Part shown: piece by piece, positions 1 to 6,484 of the stretch
How the letters are laid out: each line of letters opens with the position of its first letter
Position numbering within the stretch: the first letter of the stretch is position 1
From: Nitrospirota bacterium
GTDB lineage: Bacteria; Nitrospirota; Nitrospiria; Nitrospirales; Nitrospiraceae
DNA length: 39,542 nt
Assembly: GCA_028876065.1 (NCBI GenBank)
Contig: JAGWTI010000024.1
Location: forward strand, 1 to 39,542
Direction: 5' to 3'
Position numbers and translations under genes: made by a program
The notes under the pieces: generated by a model
Seen by the model: the letters and a program-made list of their open reading frames with translations, nothing else
Databases searched by the model: none
What the model was told of the DNA's origin: nothing

Positions 1-8
1 GCGATGCC

Positions 9-398
9 TTAACGCTTGGAGAACTGGAACCGCTTCCTGGCTCCCTTCTGCCCGTACTTCTTCCGTTCCTTGACGCGCGAATCGCGGGTCAGGAGGCCTT
101 CCTTCTTGAGGGGCTCCCGCAACGCCGGATTCATGGTGACCAGCGCTTTCGCAATGGCATGGCGCAACGCACCGGCTTGGCCGGTCGTGCCGCCGCCGCA
201 GAGCGTGGCCTTGACGTCGCATTTGCCGGCGAGACCGGTCACTTCGAGCGGGAATTGGATCAGGCTCTGCAAGGACGGGCGGGGAAAATACTGCGCCAGC
301 GGCCTGGTATTGACGACGATGGCGCCGTTGCCGGCGGACACCCACGCCCTCGCGATCGCATACTTACGTTTACCGGTTGCATACTGTGTTGCGGCCAT
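9..398 (-). CDS. rpsI: 30S ribosomal protein S9
   Basis: Ribosomal protein S9 of the small-subunit head; its C-terminal tail reaches the P-site tRNA. The 129-residue product has the usual family length. It carries the conserved GGGTTGQAGALRHAIAKAL segment in the middle and ends in the typical basic tail (KKYGQKGARKRFQFSKR), with the terminal Lys-Arg that contacts tRNA. The ATG at 398 follows a good Shine-Dalgarno AAGGAGG. It lies 38 bases downstream of rplM, the near-universal L13-S9 pairing, so the two are almost certainly co-transcribed. The stop codon sits at the very left edge of the window, so what follows cannot be seen. Identification is secure. Confidence 0.98.
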   Translation of the reverse strand: MAATQYATGKRKYAIARAWVSAGNGAIVVNTRPLAQYFPRPSLQSLIQFPLEVTGLAGKCDVKATLCGGGTTGQAGALRHAIAKALVTMNPALREPLKKEGLLTRDSRVKERKKYGQKGARKRFQFSKR

Positions 399-436
399 TC
401 GACGATGCCTCCTTCAGTCCGGCGTCAATGTCAGGG

Positions 437-865
437 TTAGAGTGCGAGCACTTCCGGGCGTTGCGCATGGTGCGGATGTTCCGCCCCCGGATAGACCTTG
501 AGCTTTCTGGCCATCTGCTTCCCCAAGGTGTTCTTCGGGAGCATGCCCTTGATCGCTCGGGCCAACAGCTCCGTGGGGTTCTTCGCGTGCAGGTGCTCGG
601 CGGTCGTGGTCTTGAGGCCACCCGGATAGCCCGAATGGTTGATATACAACTTGGTGCGCATCTTGTCCCCGGTCAGATGCACCTTACCCGCATTGATCAC
701 CACGACATGGTCCCCTGTGTCGACATGGGGCGTGAACGTGGGCTTGTGTTTGCCGCGCAATACGGTGGCCACCCGGGCCGCCAAACGGCCCAGCGTCTTG
801 CCGTTCGCATCCACCAAATACCATTTGCGCACGACATCCGCCGGCTTTTCAAGATAAGTTCCCAT
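437..865 (-). CDS. rplM: 50S ribosomal protein L13
   Basis: Ribosomal protein L13, an early-assembling 23S rRNA-binding protein of the large subunit. The 142-residue product matches the bacterial family length. Hallmarks seen are [15 protein letters not shown] near the N terminus, GDHVVVINA in the middle, the [12 protein letters not shown] stretch, and the [19 protein letters not shown] segment near the C terminus. Only 48 bases separate it from the upstream DUF151 gene and I see no good promoter in that gap, so transcription probably enters from the nuclease genes. rpsI follows directly. Start ATG at 865 is preceded by purine-rich AGGAAGG and AGAGGA tracts. Confidence 0.98.
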   Translation of the reverse strand: MGTYLEKPADVVRKWYLVDANGKTLGRLAARVATVLRGKHKPTFTPHVDTGDHVVVINAGKVHLTGDKMRTKLYINHSGYPGGLKTTTAEHLHAKNPTELLARAIKGMLPKNTLGKQMARKLKVYPGAEHPHHAQRPEVLAL

Positions 866-913
866 GATCCTCTTCCATCCTTCCTGTGACCGATGCTTGT
901 TCCCGATAACGAG

Positions 914-1390
914 TTATTTGCCGAGGTTCTTTGTCCCGAACCGCTCCAGCCATGCATCCAGATTCGTGCCGCCCCGCTGCCGCAACACCTCTTGCGTCAC
1001 GAAGATCGGACAGTTGGTGCGGAGCGCCAGGGCGATCGCGTCGCTGGGACGCGAATCCACCTGGTGTTCACCCGACTCGGTGACCAAGTGCACCTTGGCG
1101 AAATAGGTATTGTTCTTCACATCCGTGATGACGGCTTGAGAGACCTTGATGTTCAAATGCTCCGTGAAGCTCCGAATCAAGTCGTGGCTCATGGGGCGGG
1201 CCGCGACCGTTCCGTCCAGCGCCATTTTGATCGCGCCACCTTCCGCCGCGCCAACCCAGATCGGCAGCACATCCGCATGCTGTGCATCCCGAAGAATGAC
1301 GATATACGTGTCGGTGTTCTGATCGGGCAAGACCCCGTGCACCGTCAGGCGAACCAGTTCACCAGTATCTATGTCGTCATCGGCTGCCAT
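914..1390 (-). CDS. Bifunctional nuclease (DUF151/BFN) family protein, copy 1
   Basis: A 158-residue protein of the bifunctional nuclease family (DUF151), the fold known from Thermotoga TM0160 and from plant BBD proteins, which have been linked to DNase/RNase activity. The family pattern is plain: TYIVILRDAQHADVLPIWVG near the N terminus, RPMSHDLI in the middle, and SRPSDAIALALRTNCPIFV towards the C terminus. It is a paralog of the gene directly upstream, with the same motif order and length, and carries a slightly longer N terminus (MAADDDIDTGE). It lies 77 bases downstream of that paralog and 48 bases upstream of rplM. The actual substrate is unknown, and some family members may not be nucleases. 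Confidence 0.85.
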   Translation of the reverse strand: MAADDDIDTGELVRLTVHGVLPDQNTDTYIVILRDAQHADVLPIWVGAAEGGAIKMALDGTVAARPMSHDLIRSFTEHLNIKVSQAVITDVKNNTYFAKVHLVTESGEHQVDSRPSDAIALALRTNCPIFVTQEVLRQRGGTNLDAWLERFGTKNLGK

Positions 1391-1467
1391 GGTCGTCCGT
1401 GGTCGCGTGTGATTGCGGTTGCACGAGGCCCGATCGGTCGGTCCCGGCCTCGCCCAATGCCCGGCGG

Positions 1468-1923
1468 TTAGGATTCAGACTTTCCGAAATCTTCCGGCTT
1501 GAGGTTCTCCAGCCACTGTCCTAATTCTTCCGTCGCCTGCTGGCGAATCACATCTTCTTTGGCGAAAATCGGCGCATCGGCCCGCAGCGCCAGCGCGATC
1601 GCGTCGCTGGGCCTGGCGTCGATGGAATATTCCGAATCTTCGCTCATTAAATGGACTCGTGCGTAGTAGGTGTTGTCCTTCAAATCCGTGACGACCACGC
1701 TGATCACTTTGGCGCCGGCTGCGTCCAAGACGGCCTTCATCAGATCATGGGTCATCGGCCTCGGCGCCGCCACTCCCTCCAACGCAAAACTGATCGCGCT
1801 GGCCTCCGATTTCCCGACCCAAATCGGCAACATATCGACGTTATGCTCGTCCCGCAGGATGACCACAAAGGTATTGCTGTAGGGGTCAAACGTCAGCCCC
1901 CGGACTTTCATCTGTGTAATCAT
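1468..1923 (-). CDS. Bifunctional nuclease (DUF151/BFN) family protein, copy 2
   Basis: A 151-residue DUF151/BFN protein and the first gene of the apparent bfn-bfn-rplM-rpsI unit. It has the same motif order as its downstream paralog: TFVVILRDEHNVDMLPIWVG, RPMTHDLMKAVL, then DARPSDAIALALRADAPIFA. The C terminus ends in an acidic KPEDFGKSES tail not seen in the paralog. The ATG at 1923 lacks a clear Shine-Dalgarno; an in-frame ATG at 1911 is possible. A promoter-like element lies just upstream (1953-1982), which gives a short leader of about 22 bases. Two adjacent copies suggest duplication followed by divergence. Function beyond family membership is inference. Confidence 0.85.
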   Translation of the reverse strand: MITQMKVRGLTFDPYSNTFVVILRDEHNVDMLPIWVGKSEASAISFALEGVAAPRPMTHDLMKAVLDAAGAKVISVVVTDLKDNTYYARVHLMSEDSEYSIDARPSDAIALALRADAPIFAKEDVIRQQATEELGQWLENLKPEDFGKSES

Positions 1924-1952
1924 AGAGTCTGGCTCTCTGGCACAACCGAGTC

Positions 1953-1982
1953 TCTATACCATCCGCCGATGGCACTTGTCAA
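1953..1982 (-). promoter_or_regulatory. Promoter for the bfn-bfn-rplM-rpsI unit
   Basis: On the minus strand, a -35 TTGACA (1977-1982) and a -10 TATAGA (1953-1958) are separated by 18 bases. A TGG just upstream of the -10 gives an extended -10 element. The predicted start is near 1946, about 22 bases before the ATG at 1923. No comparable element is visible in the gaps before the second DUF151 gene or rplM. Confidence 0.65.
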
Positions 1983-2013
1983 CGAAACCCCTCGCCAGTC
2001 TTGTCGGAAGGCT

Positions 2014-2742
2014 TCACAGCCGATCGGCAAAACCGAGCGCCTTTCCCGACAAGGCTGGCGTCGCCGATAACACGACGCGAAGCAGGGCCTGGGCCACTTC
2101 TGACGGAGCATGCAAGCGCCGCCGATCTTCATGTGGATAGGCTCGGGCCCGCATGGCGGTCTTCGTGCCTCCCGGGTTGAAGGTCGCCACGACGATCCCT
2201 TGCTCCCGTAGCTCATCGGCAAGAACCTGGCTCATGCCCTCCACTCCGAATTTCGAAACCGCATAGCCGCCCCAATTCGCACGCCCGGCCCGGCCCACCG
2301 AGGACGAGATCGTGACGATGCACCCGTGCCTCTGAGCAGACATCAGTTTCGCCGCCTCCTGGGTGACGACAAACGTCCCGGTCAGGTTCACACGCAGAAC
2401 CTTGGCCCAATCACGCAAGGGGTAGGCCACGAGAGGCAGCAGCGGCCCCAGAATTCCGGCGTTATTGATAAGAATGTCCAGCCGGCCATACCGCTGCCGG
2501 GTCAGGGCCACCAGACTCCGTGCCTGCCTTGCCGACCCAATATCTGCCACCCGCGCGACCGCTTCCCCGCCGGCTTTGGTGATGGCCTGTCGCGTCGCCG
2601 CGAGCTGCCGTTTGGTTCTGGCACACAAGACCACCCGGGCGCCCGCTCGTGCAAACAGCTCGGCCGTAGCCCGTCCGATGCCGCGACCGGCACCGGTCAC
2701 CAGCGCCACTCGGCCGGCAAGCGGACGGGACTCCAATTCCAT
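2014..2742 (-). CDS. SDR family NAD(P)-dependent oxidoreductase
   Basis: A classical short-chain dehydrogenase/reductase of 242 residues. The Rossmann nucleotide-binding motif VTGAGRGIG lies near the N terminus. It is followed by a CART segment after beta-2 that often goes with NADPH preference, the NNAG motif, the catalytic Ser in TISSSVG, and the YAVSK Tyr-Lys pair. The substrate cannot be told from sequence; FabG-like ketoacyl reductases and sugar or retinol-type SDRs share these features. I chose the ATG at 2742 because the longer reading from 2814 would need a TTG start and adds a low-quality basic leader. It is separated from the DUF151 genes by the promoter at 1953-1982 and from the YggX-like gene by about 107 bases. 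Confidence 0.88.
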   Translation of the reverse strand: MELESRPLAGRVALVTGAGRGIGRATAELFARAGARVVLCARTKRQLAATRQAITKAGGEAVARVADIGSARQARSLVALTRQRYGRLDILINNAGILGPLLPLVAYPLRDWAKVLRVNLTGTFVVTQEAAKLMSAQRHGCIVTISSSVGRAGRANWGGYAVSKFGVEGMSQVLADELREQGIVVATFNPGGTKTAMRARAYPHEDRRRLHAPSEVAQALLRVVLSATPALSGKALGFADRL

Positions 2743-2849
2743 ACCGGCGTCCGTGACGGGCGAGAAGCGAGGGGAGGAGCCACGCGGTTGTCGGGGGAAG
2801 CGGTGTGATTTCAAGGCAAGACGACAATCATCGTGCCGTCGATTCTGCG

Positions 2850-3128
2850 TTACGACTGGGGCTTGAAATTTTGCTGCAGCTTGCTGGTGTCAACCGCCTC
2901 GCCGAGATTGAGAAAGGCCCGCATCTGTTTCTTGACGAGTTCTCGCCCGCTCTCCTCGCCGAGATTGACTTGGTACTCGTTAATGACCATCACCCTCATG
3001 CCTTCCCACTGTTTCCAGCAATCCTTACACACCTTGGCCTTGATTTCCGCTTCGAGCTTTCCCATGAAGAGCGTATCGGTGATCGCCTCGCCCTCTTTCG
3101 CGCACTTGACGCATTGCACAGCAGCCAT
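2850..3128 (-). CDS. YggX-like (Fe(2+)-trafficking family) protein with two CxxC pairs
   Basis: A 92-residue protein that aligns by eye with E. coli YggX, a protein linked to iron trafficking and protection of Fe-S clusters. The match covers the W-x-x-W helix (CWKQWEGMRVMVINEYQVNL, compare [20 protein letters not shown]) and the following helix ending in MRAFLN. Unlike YggX, which has one Cys near the N terminus, this protein has C6-x-x-C9 and C34-x-x-C37, a spacing suited to a zinc-ribbon or rubredoxin-like metal site. The ATG at 3128 is chosen over a longer reading because AAGGAGG lies ideally upstream. It is transcribed away from tRNA-Leu. The metal and function are inferred. Confidence 0.75.
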   Translation of the reverse strand: MAAVQCVKCAKEGEAITDTLFMGKLEAEIKAKVCKDCWKQWEGMRVMVINEYQVNLGEESGRELVKKQMRAFLNLGEAVDTSKLQQNFKPQS

Positions 3129-3250
3129 CAGAACATCCTCCTTCGCCTTTCCACACGGACATGCATGCGATAGAACCCACCCCATAATTAAGTGAAGCAG
3201 GGACGGCATTCTAGCATTCACGCCGAGAGAAAGAAAAGGGGCGCGCCAGG

Positions 3251-3279
3251 TTGACGGCTCGCCGACATCATGTTAAAGA
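3251..3279 (+). promoter_or_regulatory. Promoter for tRNA-Leu
   Basis: A -35 TTGACG (3251-3256) and a -10 TAAAGA (3274-3279) are separated by 17 bases, with a TGT extended -10 just upstream. The predicted transcript starts near 3286, about ten bases before the mature tRNA 5' end, as is common for single tRNA genes. Confidence 0.6.
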
Positions 3280-3295
3280 AGCGCCATTATTGTCG

Positions 3296-3382
3296 GCCCG
3301 GATGGCGGAACTGGCAGACGCGCGAGACTCAAAATCTCGTTCTCGCAAGAGAGTGGGAGTTCGATCCTCCCTCCGGGCACCA
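3296..3382 (+). tRNA. tRNA-Leu (anticodon CAA)
   Basis: An 87-base leucine tRNA that reads UUG codons. The acceptor stem GCCCGGA (3296-3302) pairs with TCCGGGC (3372-3378), followed by discriminator A and an encoded CCA (3380-3382). The anticodon stem CGAGA/TCTCG closes the loop CTCAAAA, which gives anticodon CAA. The long variable arm typical of class II tRNAs (Leu, Ser) follows, then a T arm with GTTCGATCC. Seven T residues come straight after the CCA. The gene stands alone with its own upstream promoter. Confidence 0.97.
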
Positions 3383-3501
3383 TTTTTTTCACCATCACGA
3401 AACCCTGGTTCGGTGACAGATGGTCGAGGAACTCCACAGGACCGTACCACCCCAGGTAGTGGAATGGACGCCCGCTTGCCACAACCACCGGAATTTCTCT
3501 C

Positions 3502-3530
3502 TTGACAGACGAAGTTGAATACCCTAATAT
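3502..3530 (+). promoter_or_regulatory. Promoter for the secreted-protein gene
   Basis: A perfect -35 TTGACA (3502-3507) lies 17 bases from a -10 TAATAT (3525-3530). The predicted start is near 3537, leaving a leader of about 90 bases before the ATG at 3627. Apart from this element I see nothing definite in the 244 bases between the tRNA and the gene. Confidence 0.65.
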
Positions 3531-3626
3531 CCGCGCCTGTCTATCTATACAAGCGCCCATGAGCAGCGTACGTTACATTGGTTTTCTCGTTCATCATTCA
3601 TAGTCTAACTCACAAGGAGGCAGGAC

Positions 3627-4376
3627 ATGCGTAACGCGTTAGCACTAGGAGCTGCGATGCTGTTGGCCGGCTCCGTTAGTGTCGCAGTGGCTCAGGAGCG
3701 GTTGCCGCAATCATCGGCCGGATCCGGCTTTGGAGTCGGAGCGGGCGTGGGAGATGTCTCTGGCAATTCCGGCCGTACCAGCGCCTTCGACAAGAGCGCG
3801 TTCCTGGAGCGGCTCTCGCAGAACGAGACGGTCTACGGGCGCGTGCTGGCCATCGACATTCCCGGCCGCAAGATGCACCTGGAGACCGGCGGCAGCTCGC
3901 ACGACGAAGGTCGGGCGGGGACCGGGGCCATGTCCTCTCTGACCGTCTACATGGACGGCGAGACCAACATGGAGTTGATTAAGACGCTCAACGCCGGCGA
4001 TGACGTGATCGTGATGGCCCGCGAAGAAACCTCGGCGTCCCAGCCGTTCGGCACGGGCCGGAAGTTGGTTCGTGACGTCAACGTCCTGCGCGGCAATGAA
4101 AAGTTGGCCGGTTTCGGCGGCCTCGGCCAGCGGCCGAACCCCAATACCGAGCGCGGCATTGAAACCAATTCCGGTTCCGGGACCGGCGGGCCGGTTGGGC
4201 AGGTTCTTCCCGGCGAGGTGACCGGCGCCAAGGGCTTCACCAGCCAGATCGGCGAAGTGACCGGCGCAGCGCCCTGCTGGAACTGCGATCCGCAGCCGGG
4301 CTGGGGCTACGGGAACAGCACCAAGAGCGACTACGGCAGCTCCGACAAGCCGTCCTACACCAAGGGGCTGCAATAA
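3627..4376 (+). CDS. Secreted protein of unknown function
   Basis: I do not recognise a named family. The 249-residue product starts with a clear Sec signal peptide: Met-Arg-Asn, a hydrophobic stretch, then AVA before Gln23, so cleavage is likely after residue 22. The part from about residue 60 to 155 (YGRVLAIDIPGRKMHLE, LTVYMDGETNMELIKTL, GDDVIVMAREE) reads as a small beta-barrel resembling the DUF5666/OB-like pattern. The remaining third is rich in Gly, Asn, Pro and Ser, with a CWNC motif at residues 217-220 near the end. A strong Shine-Dalgarno (AAGGAGG) precedes the ATG. It has its own promoter and a strong terminator, so it is a single-gene unit. A periplasmic or cell-surface location is inferred. 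Confidence 0.8.
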   Translation: MRNALALGAAMLLAGSVSVAVAQERLPQSSAGSGFGVGAGVGDVSGNSGRTSAFDKSAFLERLSQNETVYGRVLAIDIPGRKMHLETGGSSHDEGRAGTGAMSSLTVYMDGETNMELIKTLNAGDDVIVMAREETSASQPFGTGRKLVRDVNVLRGNEKLAGFGGLGQRPNPNTERGIETNSGSGTGGPVGQVLPGEVTGAKGFTSQIGEVTGAAPCWNCDPQPGWGYGNSTKSDYGSSDKPSYTKGLQ

Positions 4377-4410
4377 GTCTCGACTCGGTTCCGACAGCTA
4401 GAACGTGAAG

Positions 4411-4443
4411 GCGGTGGCGGCGACAAGCCGCCACCGCTGTTTT
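4411..4443 (+). terminator. Rho-independent terminator
   Basis: A perfect 11-bp inverted repeat, GCGGTGGCGGC (4411-4421) and GCCGCCACCGC (4427-4437), encloses the five-base loop GACAA and is followed by TGTTTT. It sits 35 bases after the stop of the secreted-protein gene and ends that transcript. Confidence 0.88.
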
Positions 4444-4467
4444 CAGCCCCTGCCATCCGGTGAAACA

Positions 4468-4734
4468 ATGAGCCAGTCTTCACAACCAGTCCTCGACAAT
4501 CCGCCAATCGATGCGGAGCTGGATTTGCGGGGGGTGATTTGTCCCTACAATTTCGTCAAAACCAAGTTGAAGCTGGAGAGCATGCAAGCGGGACAAGTCT
4601 TGGCAGTCCTTCTCGACGAAGGCGACCCCATCCGCAACGTGCCGCAAAGCGTGTCCGACGATGGACATACCGTACTGAAGCAGGAACCGATGGCGGGAGC
4701 CTATCGCGTCACGATCCGGAAACGCGCTTCCTAA
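4468..4734 (+). CDS. TusA/SirA-like sulfurtransferase family protein
   Basis: An 88-residue protein of the TusA (SirA/YeeD) family, small persulfide carriers used in tRNA thiolation, molybdenum cofactor synthesis or sulfur oxidation. The family signature is seen as LDLRGVICPYNFVKTKLKLE, with the expected active Cys at residue 25, followed by the GQVLAVLLDEGDP strand and the NVPQSVSDDGH region. The usual Cys-Pro-x-Pro motif is altered to Cys-Pro-Tyr-Asn, so the second proline is missing. I start at 4468 because the longer reading from 4405 would run through the terminator stem at 4411-4437. The gene overlaps the 3' end of rsmI on the other strand by 26 bases. The sulfur pathway it serves is unknown. 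Confidence 0.82.
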   Translation: MSQSSQPVLDNPPIDAELDLRGVICPYNFVKTKLKLESMQAGQVLAVLLDEGDPIRNVPQSVSDDGHTVLKQEPMAGAYRVTIRKRAS

Positions 4735-5494
4735 GGCGCACGTGTGCTTTCCGAGTCAGTTCAGCCCTTCCCCGACACCCTTCAATCACCAGCGTAATGG
4801 ATCCGTCAAGGGGCTCGTGGAGAACCTGGCTCAAGACCTCGCTAGCCTTGCCGCGGATGCACCGTTCCCCGGGCATCGTCAGGTCCTTCGCCACAGCAAT
4901 ATAGCGCTCTCCGAGGATTTTCCGAACAGCGTGGAGAGCCTTGCTCAGTCCGCCCGCAGACGCAAAGAGCACCAAGGTACGATGTTCCTTCCGCAAGGTC
5001 CGCAAGAGGCGATGCAAGGCCACGGATGTGCCGGGCAGGGAGCCCTGAAAAAGAAACCGATCTCCCGACAGACCGGAAACCGCCACGGCTGCCATGGTAG
5101 CGGACGGTCCCGGCACCGGAGCCACCCGGATACCAGCCTGGATGGCTTCGCGGATCAGAAACCGTCCGGGATCGGCGATCACCGGGGTTCCCGCATCTGA
5201 AACCAGGGCGATACTATCCCCCGCGCGGAGACGTGCGAGCAGAACCGCGGCCTTCTCTTCCTTGTTGTCGTTGTGATAACTCGTCAGCGGCGTCCCGATC
5301 TCATACCGTTCACTGAGCGCACGGGTCTGTTGCGGATCTTCCGAGGCGATCACGGCAACATCCCTCAGAACGCGTAGCGCCCGCAAGGTCACATCTTCGA
5401 GATCGCCGATTGGGGTACTGACAACGTACAACGTTCCCCAGCTCGCATTCGGCTTCACGTACCCCCCACATTTCGAGCCAACTTTGCCGGCCAT
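4709..5494 (-). CDS. rsmI: 16S rRNA (cytidine(1402)-2'-O)-methyltransferase
   Basis: RsmI methylates the 2'-O of C1402 in the ribosomal decoding centre using S-adenosylmethionine. The 261-residue protein has the tetrapyrrole-methylase fold with family motifs in order: LYVVSTPIGDLEDVTLRAL near residue 25, SEDPQQTRAL, TSYHNDNKEEK, LVSDAGTPVIADPG, and PVPGPSA. The C terminus (GSITLVIEG then a basic tail) is slightly short for the family. The ATG at 5494 has AAGGA upstream. The gene runs convergent to the TusA-like gene with a 26-base overlap of coding ends. The region upstream is shared with the heme-cluster promoter on the opposite strand. Confidence 0.94.
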   Translation of the reverse strand: MAGKVGSKCGGYVKPNASWGTLYVVSTPIGDLEDVTLRALRVLRDVAVIASEDPQQTRALSERYEIGTPLTSYHNDNKEEKAAVLLARLRAGDSIALVSDAGTPVIADPGRFLIREAIQAGIRVAPVPGPSATMAAVAVSGLSGDRFLFQGSLPGTSVALHRLLRTLRKEHRTLVLFASAGGLSKALHAVRKILGERYIAVAKDLTMPGERCIRGKASEVLSQVLHEPLDGSITLVIEGCRGRAELTRKAHVRLRKRVSGS

Positions 5495-5577
5495 CCTACT
5501 GATCCTTTTCGGAGAAAGTCCAGCCGCTCAAAGGAAACGCTGGCCGCAAATTAACTCCCGCGTGAAGCGGCCCTTCC

Positions 5578-5607
5578 TTGACCCTCTTCTACGCTTGCAG
5601 CTATAAT
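5578..5607 (+). promoter_or_regulatory. Promoter of the heme cluster
   Basis: A -35 TTGACC (5578-5583) and a perfect -10 TATAAT (5602-5607) are 18 bases apart. The predicted start is near 5614, giving a leader of about 45 bases to the ATG at 5659. The element covers the TTG of a longer in-frame reading, which argues against that earlier start. Confidence 0.75.
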
Positions 5608-5658
5608 GATGTTCTTTTAGAGAGGAATTTTCTCTGTGAAGTTGCGAGGATAGGTCGG

Positions 5659-6462
5659 ATGCCGGCCACATTCTTTATCGCGACCCTTGTCTTCTACTTC
5701 ATTGGCACGGGATTTTTCCTGGCCTACTTGTTGCGTCGCTCGGAGGCGCTGTCAAACGTCTCCCTCGGCGTGACGGCTGTCGGGTTCGTGACCCATACCC
5801 TCGCCCTGCTCACGCGCATGCTGGAGGCGGGGCAGGTTGCGCTGGCCAGTTTCCACGAAGCCATGTCGTTTTTTTCCTGGGCCTTGGTGCTGGTGTTCCT
5901 GTTCGTAGAGTTTCGTCATCGTATCCACGTTCTTGGCTCATTCATCCTCCCCCTGGCTTTAATTTCTTTGCTGTCCGCCGCAGCCCTGCCCAAGGAAGTC
6001 CCGACGCTGGAGCCGGTGCTCAAGACGGTATGGGTCCACGTCACGCTCAGCATGCTGGGCACGGTTGGGTTCGCCGTCGCGTTCGTGGCCGGCATCATGT
6101 ACGTGATCCAGGATGGCTTGCTCAAATCCAAGCGCTTCAACGTCCTGTACAGCAAGTTGCCGCCGCTGGATTTCCTGGACCGGCTCAATCAACAGTCGAT
6201 CGTAATGGGCTTCCCGCTTCTGACCTTGGGCATCATCGCCGGGGCTCTTTCCGCCGAATTTGCACGAGGCTCGTACCTCAGTTGGAACCCCGAGCAATTG
6301 TGGGCGTTGGTCACATGGCTGTTTTATTTCGTCGTGCTGATGGGGCGGTTGACCGTCGGGTGGAGGGCCAAACGCGCCGCCTACCTGACGATCATCGGAT
6401 TTGCCGGGGTGGTTTTGACCTTCATCGGCGTGGTGATGAAAGCGCATGGAGCCGTCGCGTGA
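5659..6462 (+). CDS. HemX/CcsA-family membrane protein
   Basis: A polytopic inner-membrane protein of 267 residues, with about eight hydrophobic segments, of the cytochrome c assembly (CcsA/HemX) family. Conserved histidines are seen in VTHTLAL, SFHEAMSFFSW and VWVHVTLSMLG. The heme-handling WWD region is recognisable but degraded: RGSYLSWNPEQLWALVTW, where CcsA has Trp-Gly-x-Tyr-Trp-x-Trp-Asp. This and its place directly before hemA favour a HemX-like role (in Bacillus HemX influences GluTR level) over a true cytochrome c synthase. GAGGA lies eight bases before the ATG at 5659. It is the first gene of the tetrapyrrole cluster; hemA follows after 22 bases. Confidence 0.83.
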   Translation: MPATFFIATLVFYFIGTGFFLAYLLRRSEALSNVSLGVTAVGFVTHTLALLTRMLEAGQVALASFHEAMSFFSWALVLVFLFVEFRHRIHVLGSFILPLALISLLSAAALPKEVPTLEPVLKTVWVHVTLSMLGTVGFAVAFVAGIMYVIQDGLLKSKRFNVLYSKLPPLDFLDRLNQQSIVMGFPLLTLGIIAGALSAEFARGSYLSWNPEQLWALVTWLFYFVVLMGRLTVGWRAKRAAYLTIIGFAGVVLTFIGVVMKAHGAVA

Positions 6463-6484
6463 GCGCATCCGTGAGGCCCGGGTC

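Noticed and set aside
1391-1467. Inverted repeat CGAGGCC/GGCCTCG between the two DUF151 genes
   Set aside because: The seven-base arms are separated by about 15 bases with no T tract. It could be an RNA structure, but such repeats arise by chance in GC-rich spacers.
3383-3389. Seven T residues directly after the tRNA-Leu CCA
   Set aside because: It may help to end the transcript, but there is no separate hairpin; the tRNA stem itself would have to serve, so I do not list it as a terminator.
4405-4467. ATG at 4405 as start of the TusA-like gene
   Set aside because: The added codons run through the perfect terminator stem at 4411-4437 and have no family similarity.
5578-5658. TTG start at 5578 for the HemX-like gene
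   Set aside because: The TTG is the first half of the -35 element of the promoter at 5578-5607, and the ATG at 5659 has a better ribosome binding site and begins the first membrane helix.
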